Program-made: the position numbers and the translations under genes
Part shown: piece after piece, positions 24,620-33,728 of the stretch
Layout: each line of letters begins with the position of its first letter
Position numbering within the stretch: position 1 is the stretch's first letter
The notes under the pieces: model-generated
The model's database searches: none
Seen by the model: only the letters and a program-made list of their open reading frames with translations
What the model was told of the DNA's origin: nothing
Assembly (NCBI RefSeq): GCF_000425205.1
Contig: NZ_AULI01000001.1
Coordinates: forward strand, 434,001-498,000
Length of the DNA: 64,000 bases
Origin: Pontibacillus halophilus JSM 076056 = DSM 19796
GTDB lineage: Bacteria; Bacillota; Bacilli; Bacillales; BH030062
Direction of reading: 5' to 3'

Positions 24620-25573
24620 CTATTGCTTATTCGACGAATTCGCAATTCGTTTACGTAAATTAAAGCCTATATCAATTATACCTAATATCCGAATAGGATT
24701 CAGCAGGATATAAAAGAAAAATAACGTGACTACGACAACAGTTATAGGCAACGCTTTGGATTTCCCTTTTTGGTAGCTCCACTCAAATAGTAAAGAAAAC
24801 CCTTGTAATACAGCTAGTAAGCCTGTAAAGATATAGGCATTTTGAACAGCTAAATAAAAGAGTCCGTCCCCTTCTGGATTAAGGAAGAGAGAGAAGACTA
24901 CCGCAATGAAGTAATACCAAAGCAGCGCAGTAGGGAATGCTAGCTTTCGAAAAGGCGGAAAGCTGTAGTTCGTCTGGAATATACGATTATGCAGCTTATA
25001 TCCTAACCAAAGCATAATGAAAGCACCAAAGACAGATATAATCGCCATAATGCTTGGAATTAAATCGACAGTTTGTGTGACGAGTTCACGAGCTAATTCC
25101 TTCTGTTCTTCAGATATGGTCGAGTTCATCGTTGATACCATCGACTCTGCTTGATCAATGGACTGATCAACCGATGCTTGAAATTCTTCCATAAAGTTAA
25201 TATCAAATAAGAGTTGAGCACTCAAATAAAAGAGGAGCGTCCCTATTAGGAAGCCTACCGAGCCCTGTGCCCATGTCTCATAGGCAGTTCTCTTATGATA
25301 TACTCCGACGCCTAGTGCAATTCCTCCTAATCCAGCTAAAAGTGTGAATGGAATAGAGAATAACTGCACGAACATCAACGATACAAGTAAAGCGGCAGTG
25401 AAAAACAAGATAGATGATTTTCCACCATGCCGACTAGCAAATAGGAAAAACGGAAGGGGGAGCAAGAATGATACGACGGCTCCTGCAATTGGTACAAATG
25501 TAGAAATGACCAGAAGCAAGACATAAATCGCCGCTAACACCGCACCTTCCGTTAGAGCGTTCGTATTTTTCAT
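24620..25573 (-). CDS. yybS: YybS family membrane protein (DUF2232)
   Basis: The 317-aa protein has about eight hydrophobic segments and a polar stretch around residues 125-165. The order rpsF-ssb-rpsR-yybS-gdpP-rplI-dnaC is the conserved Bacillaceae arrangement, and the protein looks like the DUF2232 family, whose fold resembles ECF-type transporter substrate-binding subunits. The biochemical role is unknown. Confidence 0.85.
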   Translation of the reverse strand: MKNTNALTEGAVLAAIYVLLLVISTFVPIAGAVVSFLLPLPFFLFASRHGGKSSILFFTAALLVSLMFVQLFSIPFTLLAGLGGIALGVGVYHKRTAYETWAQGSVGFLIGTLLFYLSAQLLFDINFMEEFQASVDQSIDQAESMVSTMNSTISEEQKELARELVTQTVDLIPSIMAIISVFGAFIMLWLGYKLHNRIFQTNYSFPPFRKLAFPTALLWYYFIAVVFSLFLNPEGDGLFYLAVQNAYIFTGLLAVLQGFSLLFEWSYQKGKSKALPITVVVVTLFFFYILLNPIRILGIIDIGFNLRKRIANSSNKQ

Positions 25574-25710
25574 GGTTACTTGAGCACCTCTTAACTAATC
25601 CTTTTCAATTGGTTCTATCATACACCATACCAAAGTGTTCTTTCCTCTTTCAATCTTTTCCCTTTAATTGGAGTTTAGAAGGGGAGGAGGAGAATAAACC
25701 ATTATTATGT

Positions 25711-25744
25711 AAAAAACACAGCAGGGAAAGTCCCTGCTGTGTTT
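25711..25744 (-). terminator. Terminator after rpsR
   Basis: A perfect 14-bp stem (AAACACAGCAGGGA with TCCCTGCTGTGTTT) with a 3-nt loop and T-run on the minus strand ends the rpsF-ssb-rpsR operon. Confidence 0.92.
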
Positions 25745-25756
25745 CTATAAAGACTA

Positions 25757-25984
25757 TTAGTCGTTCACGTATGGCAATAGTGCCATTTGACGTGCGCGTT
25801 TAATAGCTCTTGTTAATTTACGTTGGTATTTAGCAGAAGTGCCTGTTACACGGCGAGGAAGAATCTTTCCGCGCTCAGATACGAAGCGCTTAAGAAGTTC
25901 AACATCTTTGTAATCGATGTGAGTGATTCCGTTCGCTGTGAAATAACACACTTTTCTACGTTTTGAACGACCACGACGAGCCAT
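25757..25984 (-). CDS. rpsR: Ribosomal protein S18
   Basis: The 75-aa basic protein has the S18 signature ([20 protein letters not shown] and [22 protein letters not shown]). It pairs with S6 in the platform of the 30S subunit. A single Cys (KVCYF) remains, so it is not a full zinc-binding form. Third gene of rpsF-ssb-rpsR. Confidence 0.98.
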   Translation of the reverse strand: MARRGRSKRRKVCYFTANGITHIDYKDVELLKRFVSERGKILPRRVTGTSAKYQRKLTRAIKRARQMALLPYVND

Positions 25985-26008
25985 GAAGAATGCCTCCTTT
26001 AGAAGTTA

Positions 26009-26473
26009 TTAGAATGGTAAGTCATCATCCGAAATGTCAATCGGTTCTCCATTATCTGCGAATGGATCATCTTGACTTGGTTGATTACTATTTCCGTAAG
26101 GGTTTTGATTCTGGTTTTGTTGGAAGCCTTGTGAGCCACCGCCACCAGTATTCGCTCCCTTAGACTCAAGAAATTGTACGCTATCTGCAACAACTTCCGT
26201 GACAAATACACGTTTACCTTCCGAGTTATCAAAGCTACGGCTTTGAAGTCGACCATCAACGCCAACTAAGCTCCCTTTTTTCATGAAGTTTGCTAAGTTC
26301 TCGGCAGCGCGACGCCAGACTACACAATTAAGGAAGTCAGCATCTCGTCCACCTTGGCTGTTGAATGGGCGATTCACGGCAATGGTGAAGTTCGCTACAG
26401 CTACTCCGTTTGGTGTATAGCGCAAATCAGGATCCTTTGTTAACCTGCCGACCAATACGACACGATTTAACAT
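26009..26473 (-). CDS. ssb: Single-stranded DNA-binding protein
   Basis: The 154-aa protein has an N-terminal OB fold ([20 protein letters not shown] ... [17 protein letters not shown]), a Gly/Gln/Asn-rich flexible linker (about 108-140), and the acidic C-terminal tip ISDDDLPF that recruits replication and repair partners. This is the essential chromosomal SsbA type. It lies between rpsF and rpsR, as is usual. Confidence 0.98.
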   Translation of the reverse strand: MLNRVVLVGRLTKDPDLRYTPNGVAVANFTIAVNRPFNSQGGRDADFLNCVVWRRAAENLANFMKKGSLVGVDGRLQSRSFDNSEGKRVFVTEVVADSVQFLESKGANTGGGGSQGFQQNQNQNPYGNSNQPSQDDPFADNGEPIDISDDDLPF

Positions 26474-26485
26474 GGGAATCCCTCC

Positions 26486-26776
26486 TTATTGATCGTCTTC
26501 GCGAATAGCGATATGACGAATAATATCGTCAGAGTACTTAGCTAGACGATCGAATTCATTGATAGCCTCTGATCCGCTCTTGATCTTAATGATCATATAG
26601 ATTCCATCGCGGAAATCATTAATCTCATAAGCAAGACGACGCTTACCTTGTTCTTTTACTTCTGTGATCTCCGCACCGTTCTCAGTAAGCACGTTGTTAA
26701 AACGTTCAACAACCGCTTTTTGAGAATCTTCATCAATGTTCGGGCGGATGATATACATGATTTCGTAATTTCTCAT
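26486..26776 (-). CDS. rpsF: Ribosomal protein S6
   Basis: The 96-aa protein begins [17 protein letters not shown] and carries the S6 ferredoxin-like fold signature [17 protein letters not shown]. First gene of the rpsF-ssb-rpsR operon, with AAAGGAGGTG upstream. A short GC-rich hairpin in the leader may be the S6:S18 autoregulation site. Confidence 0.97.
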   Translation of the reverse strand: MRNYEIMYIIRPNIDEDSQKAVVERFNNVLTENGAEITEVKEQGKRRLAYEINDFRDGIYMIIKIKSGSEAINEFDRLAKYSDDIIRHIAIREDDQ

Positions 26777-26797
26777 CCGTCTACACCTCCTTTTGGA

Positions 26798-26822
26798 CTT
26801 AGCGGCCCTCTATGGGGCAAGG
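26798..26822 (-). promoter_or_regulatory. Candidate S6:S18-binding leader hairpin of rpsF
   Basis: On the minus strand a hairpin pairs CTT and GCCC with GGGC and AAG across a short loop, leaving an unpaired CGCT with a CCG overlap on the 3' side. An asymmetric CCG bulge is the hallmark of the known rpsF leader bound by S6:S18. The identification is by eye only. Confidence 0.4.
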
Positions 26823-26917
26823 AGTAATTTAAAATGTCGATTCAATTACTCACAATGTAGTATTATAACAAAGAATTACAGAAAGTACAAGCAACAAAGG
26901 AATTCTGATTTTACGCT

Positions 26918-28021
26918 TTACACATTAAATCGGAAGTGAATGACGTCTCCATCACGGACGATGTATTCTTTACCTTCTAAACGGACATTTCCTTGCTCTT
27001 TCGCGACGCTCATGCTTCCGGCATTCATTAAGTCGTCGTAAGCTACCGTCTCAGCACGGATGAATCCACGCTCAAAGTCACTGTGGATGACACCTGCCGC
27101 TTGTGGTGCTGTCATACCTTGCTTGAACGTCCATGCGCGCACTTCCTGCTCTCCAGCAGTGAAGTATGTCGCTAAACCAAGCAAGTTGTAAGAAGCTTTA
27201 ATTAGCTGGTCTAGACCAGACTCTGCGATCCCAAGGTCATCAAGGAATTCTTGTTTCTCTTCTCCTTCAAGCTCAGCAATCTCAGATTCAATCTTCGCAC
27301 ATACGACGATAACCTGTGAGCCTTCTTTCGCAGCGTAATCACGTACTTTTTGTACGTTCTCGTTCTCTTCTGGATTTTGGATTTCATCTTCGCCAACGTT
27401 TGCAACGTAAAGCATCGGCTTCGTTGTTAGGAGGTGAAGACCTTTCGCAATCTTCGTCTCATCATCATTTAATTCAATCGCACGTGCCGGCAGTTCTTGT
27501 TCTTCTAAGCCTTGCTTCAATTTAACAAGTACTTCTTGCTCAGCCATCGCTTCTTTATCCTTCTGACGAACAAGCTTCTGAACGCGGTCTAGACGCTTGT
27601 TTACTGTCTCAAGGTCAGCCAAGATTAACTCAAAGTTAATCGTCTCAATGTCAGAGATTGGATCTACACTGCCTGATACGTGTGTGATGTTATCATCAGC
27701 GAAGCAACGGACAACTTGAGTAATTGCGTCCACTTGACGGATATGGGATAGGAATTGGTTTCCTAATCCTTCACCTTTACTTGCACCTTTAACAATTCCG
27801 GCAATATCAGTAAATTCGAAAGCTGTTGGAACAGTTTTCTTTGGATTAACTAACTCAGTTAGCTTTTCAAGACGAGCATCAGGTACCTCTACAATCCCGA
27901 CGTTAGGGTCGATTGTACAGAATGGGTAGTTCGCTGATTCCGCTCCTGCTTGTGTTATTGCATTAAATAAAGTTGATTTACCAACGTTTGGTAGGCCTAC
28001 AATTCCTGCTGTAAGTGACAT
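26918..28021 (-). CDS. ychF: Redox-regulated ATPase YchF
   Basis: The 367-aa Obg-family P-loop protein has GLPNVGKSTLFNAIT (about 8-22), the switch region FTDIAGIVKGASKGEGLGNQ and a C-terminal TGS domain (SDFERGFIRAETVAYDDL). YchF prefers ATP to GTP and binds ribosomes; its role involves stress responses and translation. It is a single gene ahead of the rpsF operon, as in B. subtilis. Confidence 0.96.
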   Translation of the reverse strand: MSLTAGIVGLPNVGKSTLFNAITQAGAESANYPFCTIDPNVGIVEVPDARLEKLTELVNPKKTVPTAFEFTDIAGIVKGASKGEGLGNQFLSHIRQVDAITQVVRCFADDNITHVSGSVDPISDIETINFELILADLETVNKRLDRVQKLVRQKDKEAMAEQEVLVKLKQGLEEQELPARAIELNDDETKIAKGLHLLTTKPMLYVANVGEDEIQNPEENENVQKVRDYAAKEGSQVIVVCAKIESEIAELEGEEKQEFLDDLGIAESGLDQLIKASYNLLGLATYFTAGEQEVRAWTFKQGMTAPQAAGVIHSDFERGFIRAETVAYDDLMNAGSMSVAKEQGNVRLEGKEYIVRDGDVIHFRFNV

Positions 28022-28132
28022 TCGTTTATTCCACTCCTTAAGGATTTCCGTTCATATGAACGCAGATTATGCGTGACAGTCAACCTCATTATAGATACGG
28101 ATTTATAATGAGACAAGTATAAACAAAAGCAA

Positions 28133-28157
28133 AACAAGGGCATTTGATACCCTTGTT
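28133..28157 (-). terminator. Terminator downstream of the DUF951 gene
   Basis: An 8-bp perfect stem (AACAAGGG with CCCTTGTT) with a T-rich tail on the minus strand, about 120 bp after the DUF951 stop. Confidence 0.7.
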
Positions 28158-28256
28158 GTTTCATCATTAAACGTAAGTTTCTACAATTTCGCTAGTACCA
28201 TTGTACTTGTTCTTCCATTTTAATATCAACAACTTAATTCACATGAAACATTTCTC

Positions 28257-28272
28257 TGTTTCACGTGAAACG
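28257..28272. promoter_or_regulatory. parS centromere site (15/16)
   Basis: TGTTTCACGTGAAACG matches the ParB/Spo0J consensus TGTTNCACGTGAAACA with only the last base different. It is near the 3' end of the DUF951 gene, 3-4 kb from parB. Confidence 0.85.
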
Positions 28273-28276
28273 GATT

Positions 28277-28474
28277 CTAGTCGCCTGCGCTCTCAAGCAC
28301 TTTCTTCATTTTACTATCAAATTGACGTCTTGGAATCATTACACTATGGCCGCACCCTTGGCATTTAATGCGGATATCTGCTCCCATACGAATGATTTTC
28401 CATCGATTCTCACCACAGGGGTGTGCTTTTTTCATTTGAACGATGTCATTCAGTTCATATGCTTTTCGTTCCAT
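28277..28474 (-). CDS. DUF951 protein (YyzM-like)
   Basis: The 65-aa protein has YELNDIVQMKKAHPCG and CQGCGHSVMIPR, the DUF951 pattern with a probable metal-binding CxxC pair plus another Cys. Its start shares one base with the stop of the mechanosensitive channel gene (TAATG), so it is translated in the same operon. Function unknown. Confidence 0.88.
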   Translation of the reverse strand: MERKAYELNDIVQMKKAHPCGENRWKIIRMGADIRIKCQGCGHSVMIPRRQFDSKMKKVLESAGD

Positions 28475-29367
28475 TATCGGACTCCTCCATTAGTAGCTTG
28501 TTCCATTTCTTCTTGTCGATTGTACATGACTAATCGAGGGAAAGGAATTTCAATTCCGCGCTCGTCCAATCGATTCTTCAATTCTTTACGTAGAATCCGC
28601 GCTGCAGGCCAATGGTTCATCGGTGCAACCTCAGCAATTACTCGTAAGATTACATCAGACGAACCGAGACTTTGTACGCCTAAGAGTTCAGGAACTGTAA
28701 TGAAGTCTTCGTATTTTTTAGGAAGCTCGAGTAGCAGTTCCTCAATGACTTCTTCCGCCTGGTCAATTTGCCCTTCATAGGCAATGCTAAGGTCAACGAC
28801 TGCGACGCCATTATGCATGGAGTAATTCGTAATTTCGGCAATGTTACCATTTGGAATCACATGGAGTTCACCAGTCCAACTCTTGATTTTCGTTGTACGG
28901 ATGCCGATTTCTTCAACAAATCCTTCCATACTTGAGGCCTTGATGTAATCCCCAACAGAGAATTGGTCTTCAAAAATAATAAAGAACCCCGTGATAATGT
29001 CTTTTACGAGGTTTTGCGCGCCAAAGCCTATAGCAAGCCCAGCAATACCAGCCCCTGCAAGTAACGAGCTAACAGGGATGCCGAGTGTCTCAAGAATCAT
29101 CACAATTCCTGCAAAATAGACAATATACTTGAGCATGTTCTCAAGCAGGCGCGATAACGTCATCTCTCGTCGGTGAGTAATTTGAAAGGGACCCTTACGT
29201 CTTCGCTTGAACAGATTGTGAATCAGTGTCCGCCCAACCCGAATAACGAGAAGTGCTAAACCAATAATCAGCGCAATGTGGAAAATGACTTCAATTAAGT
29301 CCGTCCATATCTTAGGCTGCAAAATGTAGTCCAACAACTTGTCCCACTGGTCCTTGATCCAGGTCAA
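28474..29367 (-). CDS. MscS-family mechanosensitive ion channel
   Basis: The 297-aa protein has three membrane segments (about 20-45, 70-95, 98-125). The pore-lining helix is rich in Gly and Ala (LLAGAGIAGLAIGFGAQNLVKD), followed by the beta domain (GDYIKASSMEGFVEEIGIRTTKI) and a C-terminal alpha/beta domain. These channels release solutes on hypo-osmotic shock. The start is TTG 29367 with GGGAGGG 7 nt upstream. Cotranscribed with DUF951. Confidence 0.92.
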   Translation of the reverse strand: MTWIKDQWDKLLDYILQPKIWTDLIEVIFHIALIIGLALLVIRVGRTLIHNLFKRRRKGPFQITHRREMTLSRLLENMLKYIVYFAGIVMILETLGIPVSSLLAGAGIAGLAIGFGAQNLVKDIITGFFIIFEDQFSVGDYIKASSMEGFVEEIGIRTTKIKSWTGELHVIPNGNIAEITNYSMHNGVAVVDLSIAYEGQIDQAEEVIEELLLELPKKYEDFITVPELLGVQSLGSSDVILRVIAEVAPMNHWPAARILRKELKNRLDERGIEIPFPRLVMYNRQEEMEQATNGGVR

Positions 29368-29416
29368 CTACAATCCCTCCCAATCGATACACATAATATG
29401 TTATTTTAACAGGTTT

Positions 29417-30436
29417 CTAATCCAATTTATATCGATTTGCAAAAGGATAAATAAGAATAGCAGAGAGCACATATAAGTTTAACAATCCGTAAAGGGGATA
29501 TAAGTATTCTATTAATGTCGAAAAACCGATCCCCGTCAGTGGAATCATGAGAATGAGAGTAATAGAAGCGAGTACCCATAGCGGCAGGTTGAAGTAGGAG
29601 CGAAATCTTGTTACTAAGCCAAGTACCCCTGAAGCGGCGGTTGTGAAGATGGCTATCCACAACAACATCGAAATGAATGCAAACATTTGATGGGAATAAT
29701 GCTTAAGAATAGCGAATAGAGGAATCTCATAAACTAAGATATCATCTGCAATTTCAATCAAACTATTGTTATAAATAAGTGAGATGCTACCTAGTATGAC
29801 TCCACTTCCAATTGCCGAAATCCACACCTCACCCTTTGATTTCATTTCATTCCCGACTGCACCAATAACCGCAATAAGCGGAAGAATGTTCAAGGCTGTG
29901 AAAGGAAATGCTGCTGTCCAGTTTTCACTACCTTGGAATTGGGAATATAGACCTAAGCTCTGATTTAAAGTGAAATGAATCAAAACGTAAAGCAACCCAA
30001 CAATCAACAGCGGCAGGATATACGTGTTTAAGGACAGAACCCCATTAATATCACGGCTAAAGACTAATACGAGCGGAACCACAATCAGAACAATCCCAAA
30101 CCAGTAAGGTTGATGGAAAGCCTGAAGGGTAGCCCCACTACCAGCCAACATCACAACAGTCGTCGTAAATAAGTAGAGAACAATCATCCCATCATACACA
30201 ACAGAAAGCCTCTTTCCTACAATTGTCCGTAATACCGGAAGATAATGCTTAGACTGACTGTGATAGCTGATGGATAGGATGGTAAACGTACAAAGCGTAA
30301 AGAGGACCGTGAAAATAAGAATAGCCAGTCCACTTTCATAACCAAAAAACTGCCATAACTCCCGTCCTGAAGCATAACCCGCCCCAATCATTGTACCTAT
30401 AATTAAAAACATCCATTTAAACCCCGATCGAATCAT
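29417..30436 (-). CDS. YkvI-like membrane protein, LeuT-fold transporter-like
   Basis: The 339-aa protein has about ten membrane segments. The first contains GTMIGAGYASGRELWQFFG, a glycine-rich unwound helix typical of amino-acid transporter relatives such as YkvI. No substrate can be named. It is divergent from yyaC, with about 85 bp between the starts. Confidence 0.75.
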   Translation of the reverse strand: MIRSGFKWMFLIIGTMIGAGYASGRELWQFFGYESGLAILIFTVLFTLCTFTILSISYHSQSKHYLPVLRTIVGKRLSVVYDGMIVLYLFTTTVVMLAGSGATLQAFHQPYWFGIVLIVVPLVLVFSRDINGVLSLNTYILPLLIVGLLYVLIHFTLNQSLGLYSQFQGSENWTAAFPFTALNILPLIAVIGAVGNEMKSKGEVWISAIGSGVILGSISLIYNNSLIEIADDILVYEIPLFAILKHYSHQMFAFISMLLWIAIFTTAASGVLGLVTRFRSYFNLPLWVLASITLILMIPLTGIGFSTLIEYLYPLYGLLNLYVLSAILIYPFANRYKLD

Positions 30437-30522
30437 GTTTGTACCCCCATCCTTGTTCGTCGATGTATAGAATGACGTGAAACGCTGTATACTAATACCA
30501 ATATGACTACGGAGGATAAGCT

Positions 30523-31158
30523 ATGAATCTAAAGCAGAGATTTTTCCATGCTAAACCAGAAGAACGTTTCCATTATGAAGATGACCTCTTGCTTTCTGGA
30601 ATGACAGAGAAACTCCTGGAATGGGTACCTTCCAATCGTGATCTCGTCCTTGTTTGCATCGGTACAGATCGCTCAACTGGTGATTCATTTGGACCTCTGT
30701 TGGGGAGCTTGCTTGAGGAGAAACGGTTGAACCACGTTCATGTCTATGGAACGCTAGATGAACCTGTTCATGCTGTGAATTTGGAAGAAAAGCTTCAAAC
30801 AATCGGAGAAAATCATCAGAATCCTTTCATTATCGGTATTGATGCGTGCCTTGGTAAAGTCAGTTCAGTCGGAAGTCTCATCATTGGAAAGGGGCCTGTG
30901 AAGCCTGGAGCGGCCGTGAAGAAGCAGTTGCCAGAGGTAGGGGAGCTACACATTACAGGCGTGGTGAATGTGAGTGGGTTTATGGAGTACTTTGTGCTTC
31001 AGAATACGCGCCTTAATCTTGTCATGCATATGTCAAAGCGCGTTGCACAAGTGATTCAATCCTACGATCGAAAACGAGGGAAAGTTGCACCAAAGCCTCA
31101 AATTACGCTACAAACCGTTAAGAAAACAGTTGCCCCTTGGTCGCCAGTAAAAGAATAA
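30523..31158 (+). CDS. yyaC: YyaC, spore protease-like sporulation protein
   Basis: The 211-aa protein is of the YyaC family, related in fold to germination protease and hydrogenase maturation proteases: IGTDRSTGDSFGPLLG (about 48-63), IIGIDACLGK and KPGAAVKKQLP. The locus next to parB matches B. subtilis, where yyaC is expressed in sporulation. GGAGGA precedes the ATG. It indicates a spore-forming host. Confidence 0.9.
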   Translation: MNLKQRFFHAKPEERFHYEDDLLLSGMTEKLLEWVPSNRDLVLVCIGTDRSTGDSFGPLLGSLLEEKRLNHVHVYGTLDEPVHAVNLEEKLQTIGENHQNPFIIGIDACLGKVSSVGSLIIGKGPVKPGAAVKKQLPEVGELHITGVVNVSGFMEYFVLQNTRLNLVMHMSKRVAQVIQSYDRKRGKVAPKPQITLQTVKKTVAPWSPVKE

Positions 31159-31177
31159 GCCAGCACCATGTGCTGAC

Positions 31178-31876
31178 TTATGTGAATTGCAAATATCCAT
31201 ATAATACAAATCCAACAAACAACAAGCTCGGTAGCAAGTTTGCTACACGAATCTTAATGATATTTAATAAGTTTAACCCAATTGCTAGAATTAGCAATCC
31301 GCCGGTTGCTGTTAATTCTACGATGAGCATATCTAGGAAACTTTGTGAAACGAATTGATCAATCTGGGTTGCAAACAAGGCAATCAACCCTTCATACATC
31401 ACAACCGGCACCACGGAAAAGATGACTCCAATCCCAAGTGTAGTCGTTAGAATTAAGGCAACGAATCCATCAAGGATAGACTTTGTGAACAAGACCGAAT
31501 GATCTCCTCGAATTCCACTATCCAATGCCCCTACAATAGACATTGCACCAATGACGAAGATAAGGGAGGAGGTCATGAATCCTTTTGAAACGTTGGATTC
31601 AGACTTCGTTTTAGATTCAAGCCAGTTCCCCAGTCGTTCGATTTTCCCTTCAATATTTAATCCTTCACCTACGACGGCCCCTAGCAACAAGCTGACAAGC
31701 ACCACAATAATTGACTGTGATTGAATGGCCATCTGAAGTCCAATGAGGATGACCGCAAGTCCAATTCCATGCATGGCTGTTTCTTTCACTTTCTCAGGAA
31801 TCTTATGTAGGACAAGTCCTAACGTTGTACCTACTACAATGCCAACCCCATTAACAATGGCACCTGACAACACCAT
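31178..31876 (-). CDS. DUF554 family membrane protein
   Basis: The 232-aa protein has six or seven hydrophobic segments and the DUF554 signatures IVNGVGIVVGTTLGL and GAVVGEGLNIEGKIERLGNWLE. The family is a predicted transporter or channel of unknown substrate. It is convergent with yyaC and downstream of parB on the same strand, beyond a terminator. Confidence 0.88.
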   Translation of the reverse strand: MVLSGAIVNGVGIVVGTTLGLVLHKIPEKVKETAMHGIGLAVILIGLQMAIQSQSIIVVLVSLLLGAVVGEGLNIEGKIERLGNWLESKTKSESNVSKGFMTSSLIFVIGAMSIVGALDSGIRGDHSVLFTKSILDGFVALILTTTLGIGVIFSVVPVVMYEGLIALFATQIDQFVSQSFLDMLIVELTATGGLLILAIGLNLLNIIKIRVANLLPSLLFVGFVLYGYLQFT

Positions 31877-31909
31877 ATAAATCCTCTCCTTTATGACTGT
31901 TCTAGATGA

Positions 31910-31925
31910 CGTTTCATGTGAAACA
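31910..31925. promoter_or_regulatory. Degenerate parS-like site
   Basis: The minus strand reads TGTTTCACATGAAACG, two mismatches from the parS consensus (central G to A, last base). It lies in the promoter region of the DUF554 gene, 70 bp downstream of parB. Binding would be weaker than at the perfect site, if real. Confidence 0.45.
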
Positions 31926-31947
31926 TCGTCATTTGATGTCTATACGC

Positions 31948-31984
31948 AAAAAAATCCTGGTTTTGAGAATGACACAAAACCAGG
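31948..31984 (-). terminator. Terminator after parB
   Basis: A 9-bp perfect stem (CCTGGTTTT with AAAACCAGG) with a T7 run on the minus strand. Confidence 0.9.
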
Positions 31985-31994
31985 GAAACGATCG

Positions 31995-32837
31995 TTATTC
32001 GTGATCTAACAGTTGTAGGATGCGTTCTAAATCGTCATTCGTAAAGAATTCAATCTCAATCTTACCTTTACGCTTCCCGCGTTGGATGTTCACCCCTGTA
32101 CCCAAGCGGTCTTGTAGCTTTAACTCACGTTCTTGCAGAAACACATCTTTCGTTGGACGTTTTCGTTTCTTTTTCGCGCTTTTTTCATTCATCTGCACGA
32201 TTAGATATTCCACTTGGCGAACATTTAGTCCATCCCGCTTAATTTTCTCGACAAGGGGGAGGATTTGTTCTTTATCTTTAAGGCCAAGTAGGGCACGTCC
32301 GTGGCCCATTGTTAGTGAACCTTCATTGATTAACTTGCTGACTGGTTCCGGCAAAGAGAGGAGCCGAACGATGTTGGCGATATGAGAGCGACTCTTACCT
32401 AAACGCTTAGAGAGTTCTTCCTGTGTTAAATCCAATTCATTCATAATGCTTGTATAGGCATGAGCTTCTTCAATCGGGGACAAATCTTCACGTTGTAAGT
32501 TCTCTAGTAAGGCAATCTCCATCATTCTACTGTCTGTAAGCTCCCTGACTACAGCTGGGATGGTTGGCAATCCTGCAGCCTTCGCAGCTCTGCAACGTCG
32601 TTCTCCCACTACGATTTCATAACCCTTAATACTTTTACGTAGTATGACTGGTTGTAGTACTCCATATTCTAAGATCGAATCTCTCAATTCATCGATTGCT
32701 TCTTGCTGGAATGTTTTCCTTGGTTGATAAGGATTTGGGCGACATTCTTTCAGGGCTATTTCCTGTACTTTTTCTTCTTCTTGCTGGTCTAATTCAGGGA
32801 AAAACGAACCTAATCCCTTACCCAACCCTCGCGCCAT
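31995..32837 (-). CDS. parB: Chromosome partitioning protein ParB (Spo0J)
   Basis: The 280-aa protein has an N-terminal ParB/CTPase domain (RPNPYQPRKTFQQEAIDEL; GERRCRAAKAAG), a central helix-turn-helix (TQEELSKRLGKSRSHIANIVRLL) and a C-terminal dimerisation domain. It loads at parS and recruits SMC for origin segregation. It overlaps parA by 20 bp. Confidence 0.97.
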   Translation of the reverse strand: MARGLGKGLGSFFPELDQQEEEKVQEIALKECRPNPYQPRKTFQQEAIDELRDSILEYGVLQPVILRKSIKGYEIVVGERRCRAAKAAGLPTIPAVVRELTDSRMMEIALLENLQREDLSPIEEAHAYTSIMNELDLTQEELSKRLGKSRSHIANIVRLLSLPEPVSKLINEGSLTMGHGRALLGLKDKEQILPLVEKIKRDGLNVRQVEYLIVQMNEKSAKKKRKRPTKDVFLQERELKLQDRLGTGVNIQRGKRKGKIEIEFFTNDDLERILQLLDHE

Positions 32838-33591
32838 TCGCCATCACTTCCTTTGCTAAATCTAAATAAACTTCCGCACCTCGTGATTTCGGATCGTATA
32901 AGATAATCGGTTGCCCGTGACTTGGTGCTTCGCCTAAACGGACATTTCGCGGAATAATTGATCGGTACACTTTATCCTGAAAGTACTTCTTCACTTCTTC
33001 AATGACTTGAATACCGAGATTTGTCCTCGCATCCAACATCGTCAACAATACCCCTTCGATCATTAACTCTTTATTCAAGTGCTTCTGAACCAGACGGACC
33101 GTATTAAGAAGTTGACTGAGCCCTTCCAACGCATAATACTCACACTGAACAGGGATTAATACCGCGTCTGAAGCGGTTAACGCATTAATGGTCAACAGAC
33201 CAAGAGAAGGAGGACAGTCAATAATGACATAATCATAATCTTCTTTCACTTGATCAATCGCCTTCTTCAGACGTACTTCTCTTGATATGGTAGGAACAAG
33301 TTCAATCTCTGCCCCCGCTAACTGAATCGTGGCCGGAATGATATGTAAGTTCTCGACCAGTGTTGCGACATTTACAGCCTTCGGGTCTAAGTCTTCAATT
33401 AAGACGTTATAGACACAGTAATCCATATCCGCTTTATCAATGCCGACCCCACTCGTTGCATTCCCCTGTGGATCGATATCGACAAGCAACACTTTATGAT
33501 TCAAATAGGCTAAGCACGCACTTAAATTGACAGCTGTCGTGGTTTTACCCACTCCACCTTTTTGATTCGCAACCGCTAATACCTTCCCCAA
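32818..33591 (-). CDS. parA: Chromosome partitioning ATPase ParA (Soj)
   Basis: The 257-aa ATPase has a deviant Walker A motif at the start (NQKGGVGKTTTAVNLS), the LVDIDPQGNATSG motif and IIDCPPSLGLLT. It positions the origin and regulates DnaA together with ParB. The start is TTG 33591 (MGKVLAVANQKGG), 6 nt after a TAGGTAGGTG Shine-Dalgarno; the upstream GTG lies on that motif. Confidence 0.97.
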   Translation of the reverse strand: MGKVLAVANQKGGVGKTTTAVNLSACLAYLNHKVLLVDIDPQGNATSGVGIDKADMDYCVYNVLIEDLDPKAVNVATLVENLHIIPATIQLAGAEIELVPTISREVRLKKAIDQVKEDYDYVIIDCPPSLGLLTINALTASDAVLIPVQCEYYALEGLSQLLNTVRLVQKHLNKELMIEGVLLTMLDARTNLGIQVIEEVKKYFQDKVYRSIIPRNVRLGEAPSHGQPIILYDPKSRGAEVYLDLAKEVMANGARVG

Positions 33592-33686
33592 TGATGTCAC
33601 CTACCTAATTCCTGTCATCTATTAAACTTATTCTATCATTTTTTTCTGAAAATAAATGGACATTTTAAGCATTTGACGTACAAAAA

Positions 33687-33718
33687 TCCCCATCCTGTGC
33701 GGAACACGAAAGATGGGT
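33687..33718 (-). terminator. Terminator between noc and parA
   Basis: CCCATC/GATGGG stem with an inner CAC/GTG pair. On the minus strand it is followed by GGATTTTTG. Confidence 0.65.
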
Positions 33719-33728
33719 CTCTACAAAA

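Noticed and set aside
28241-28256. TTCACATGAAACATT next to the parS site
   Set aside because: Only half of the parS palindrome is preserved; it is likely chance or decay.
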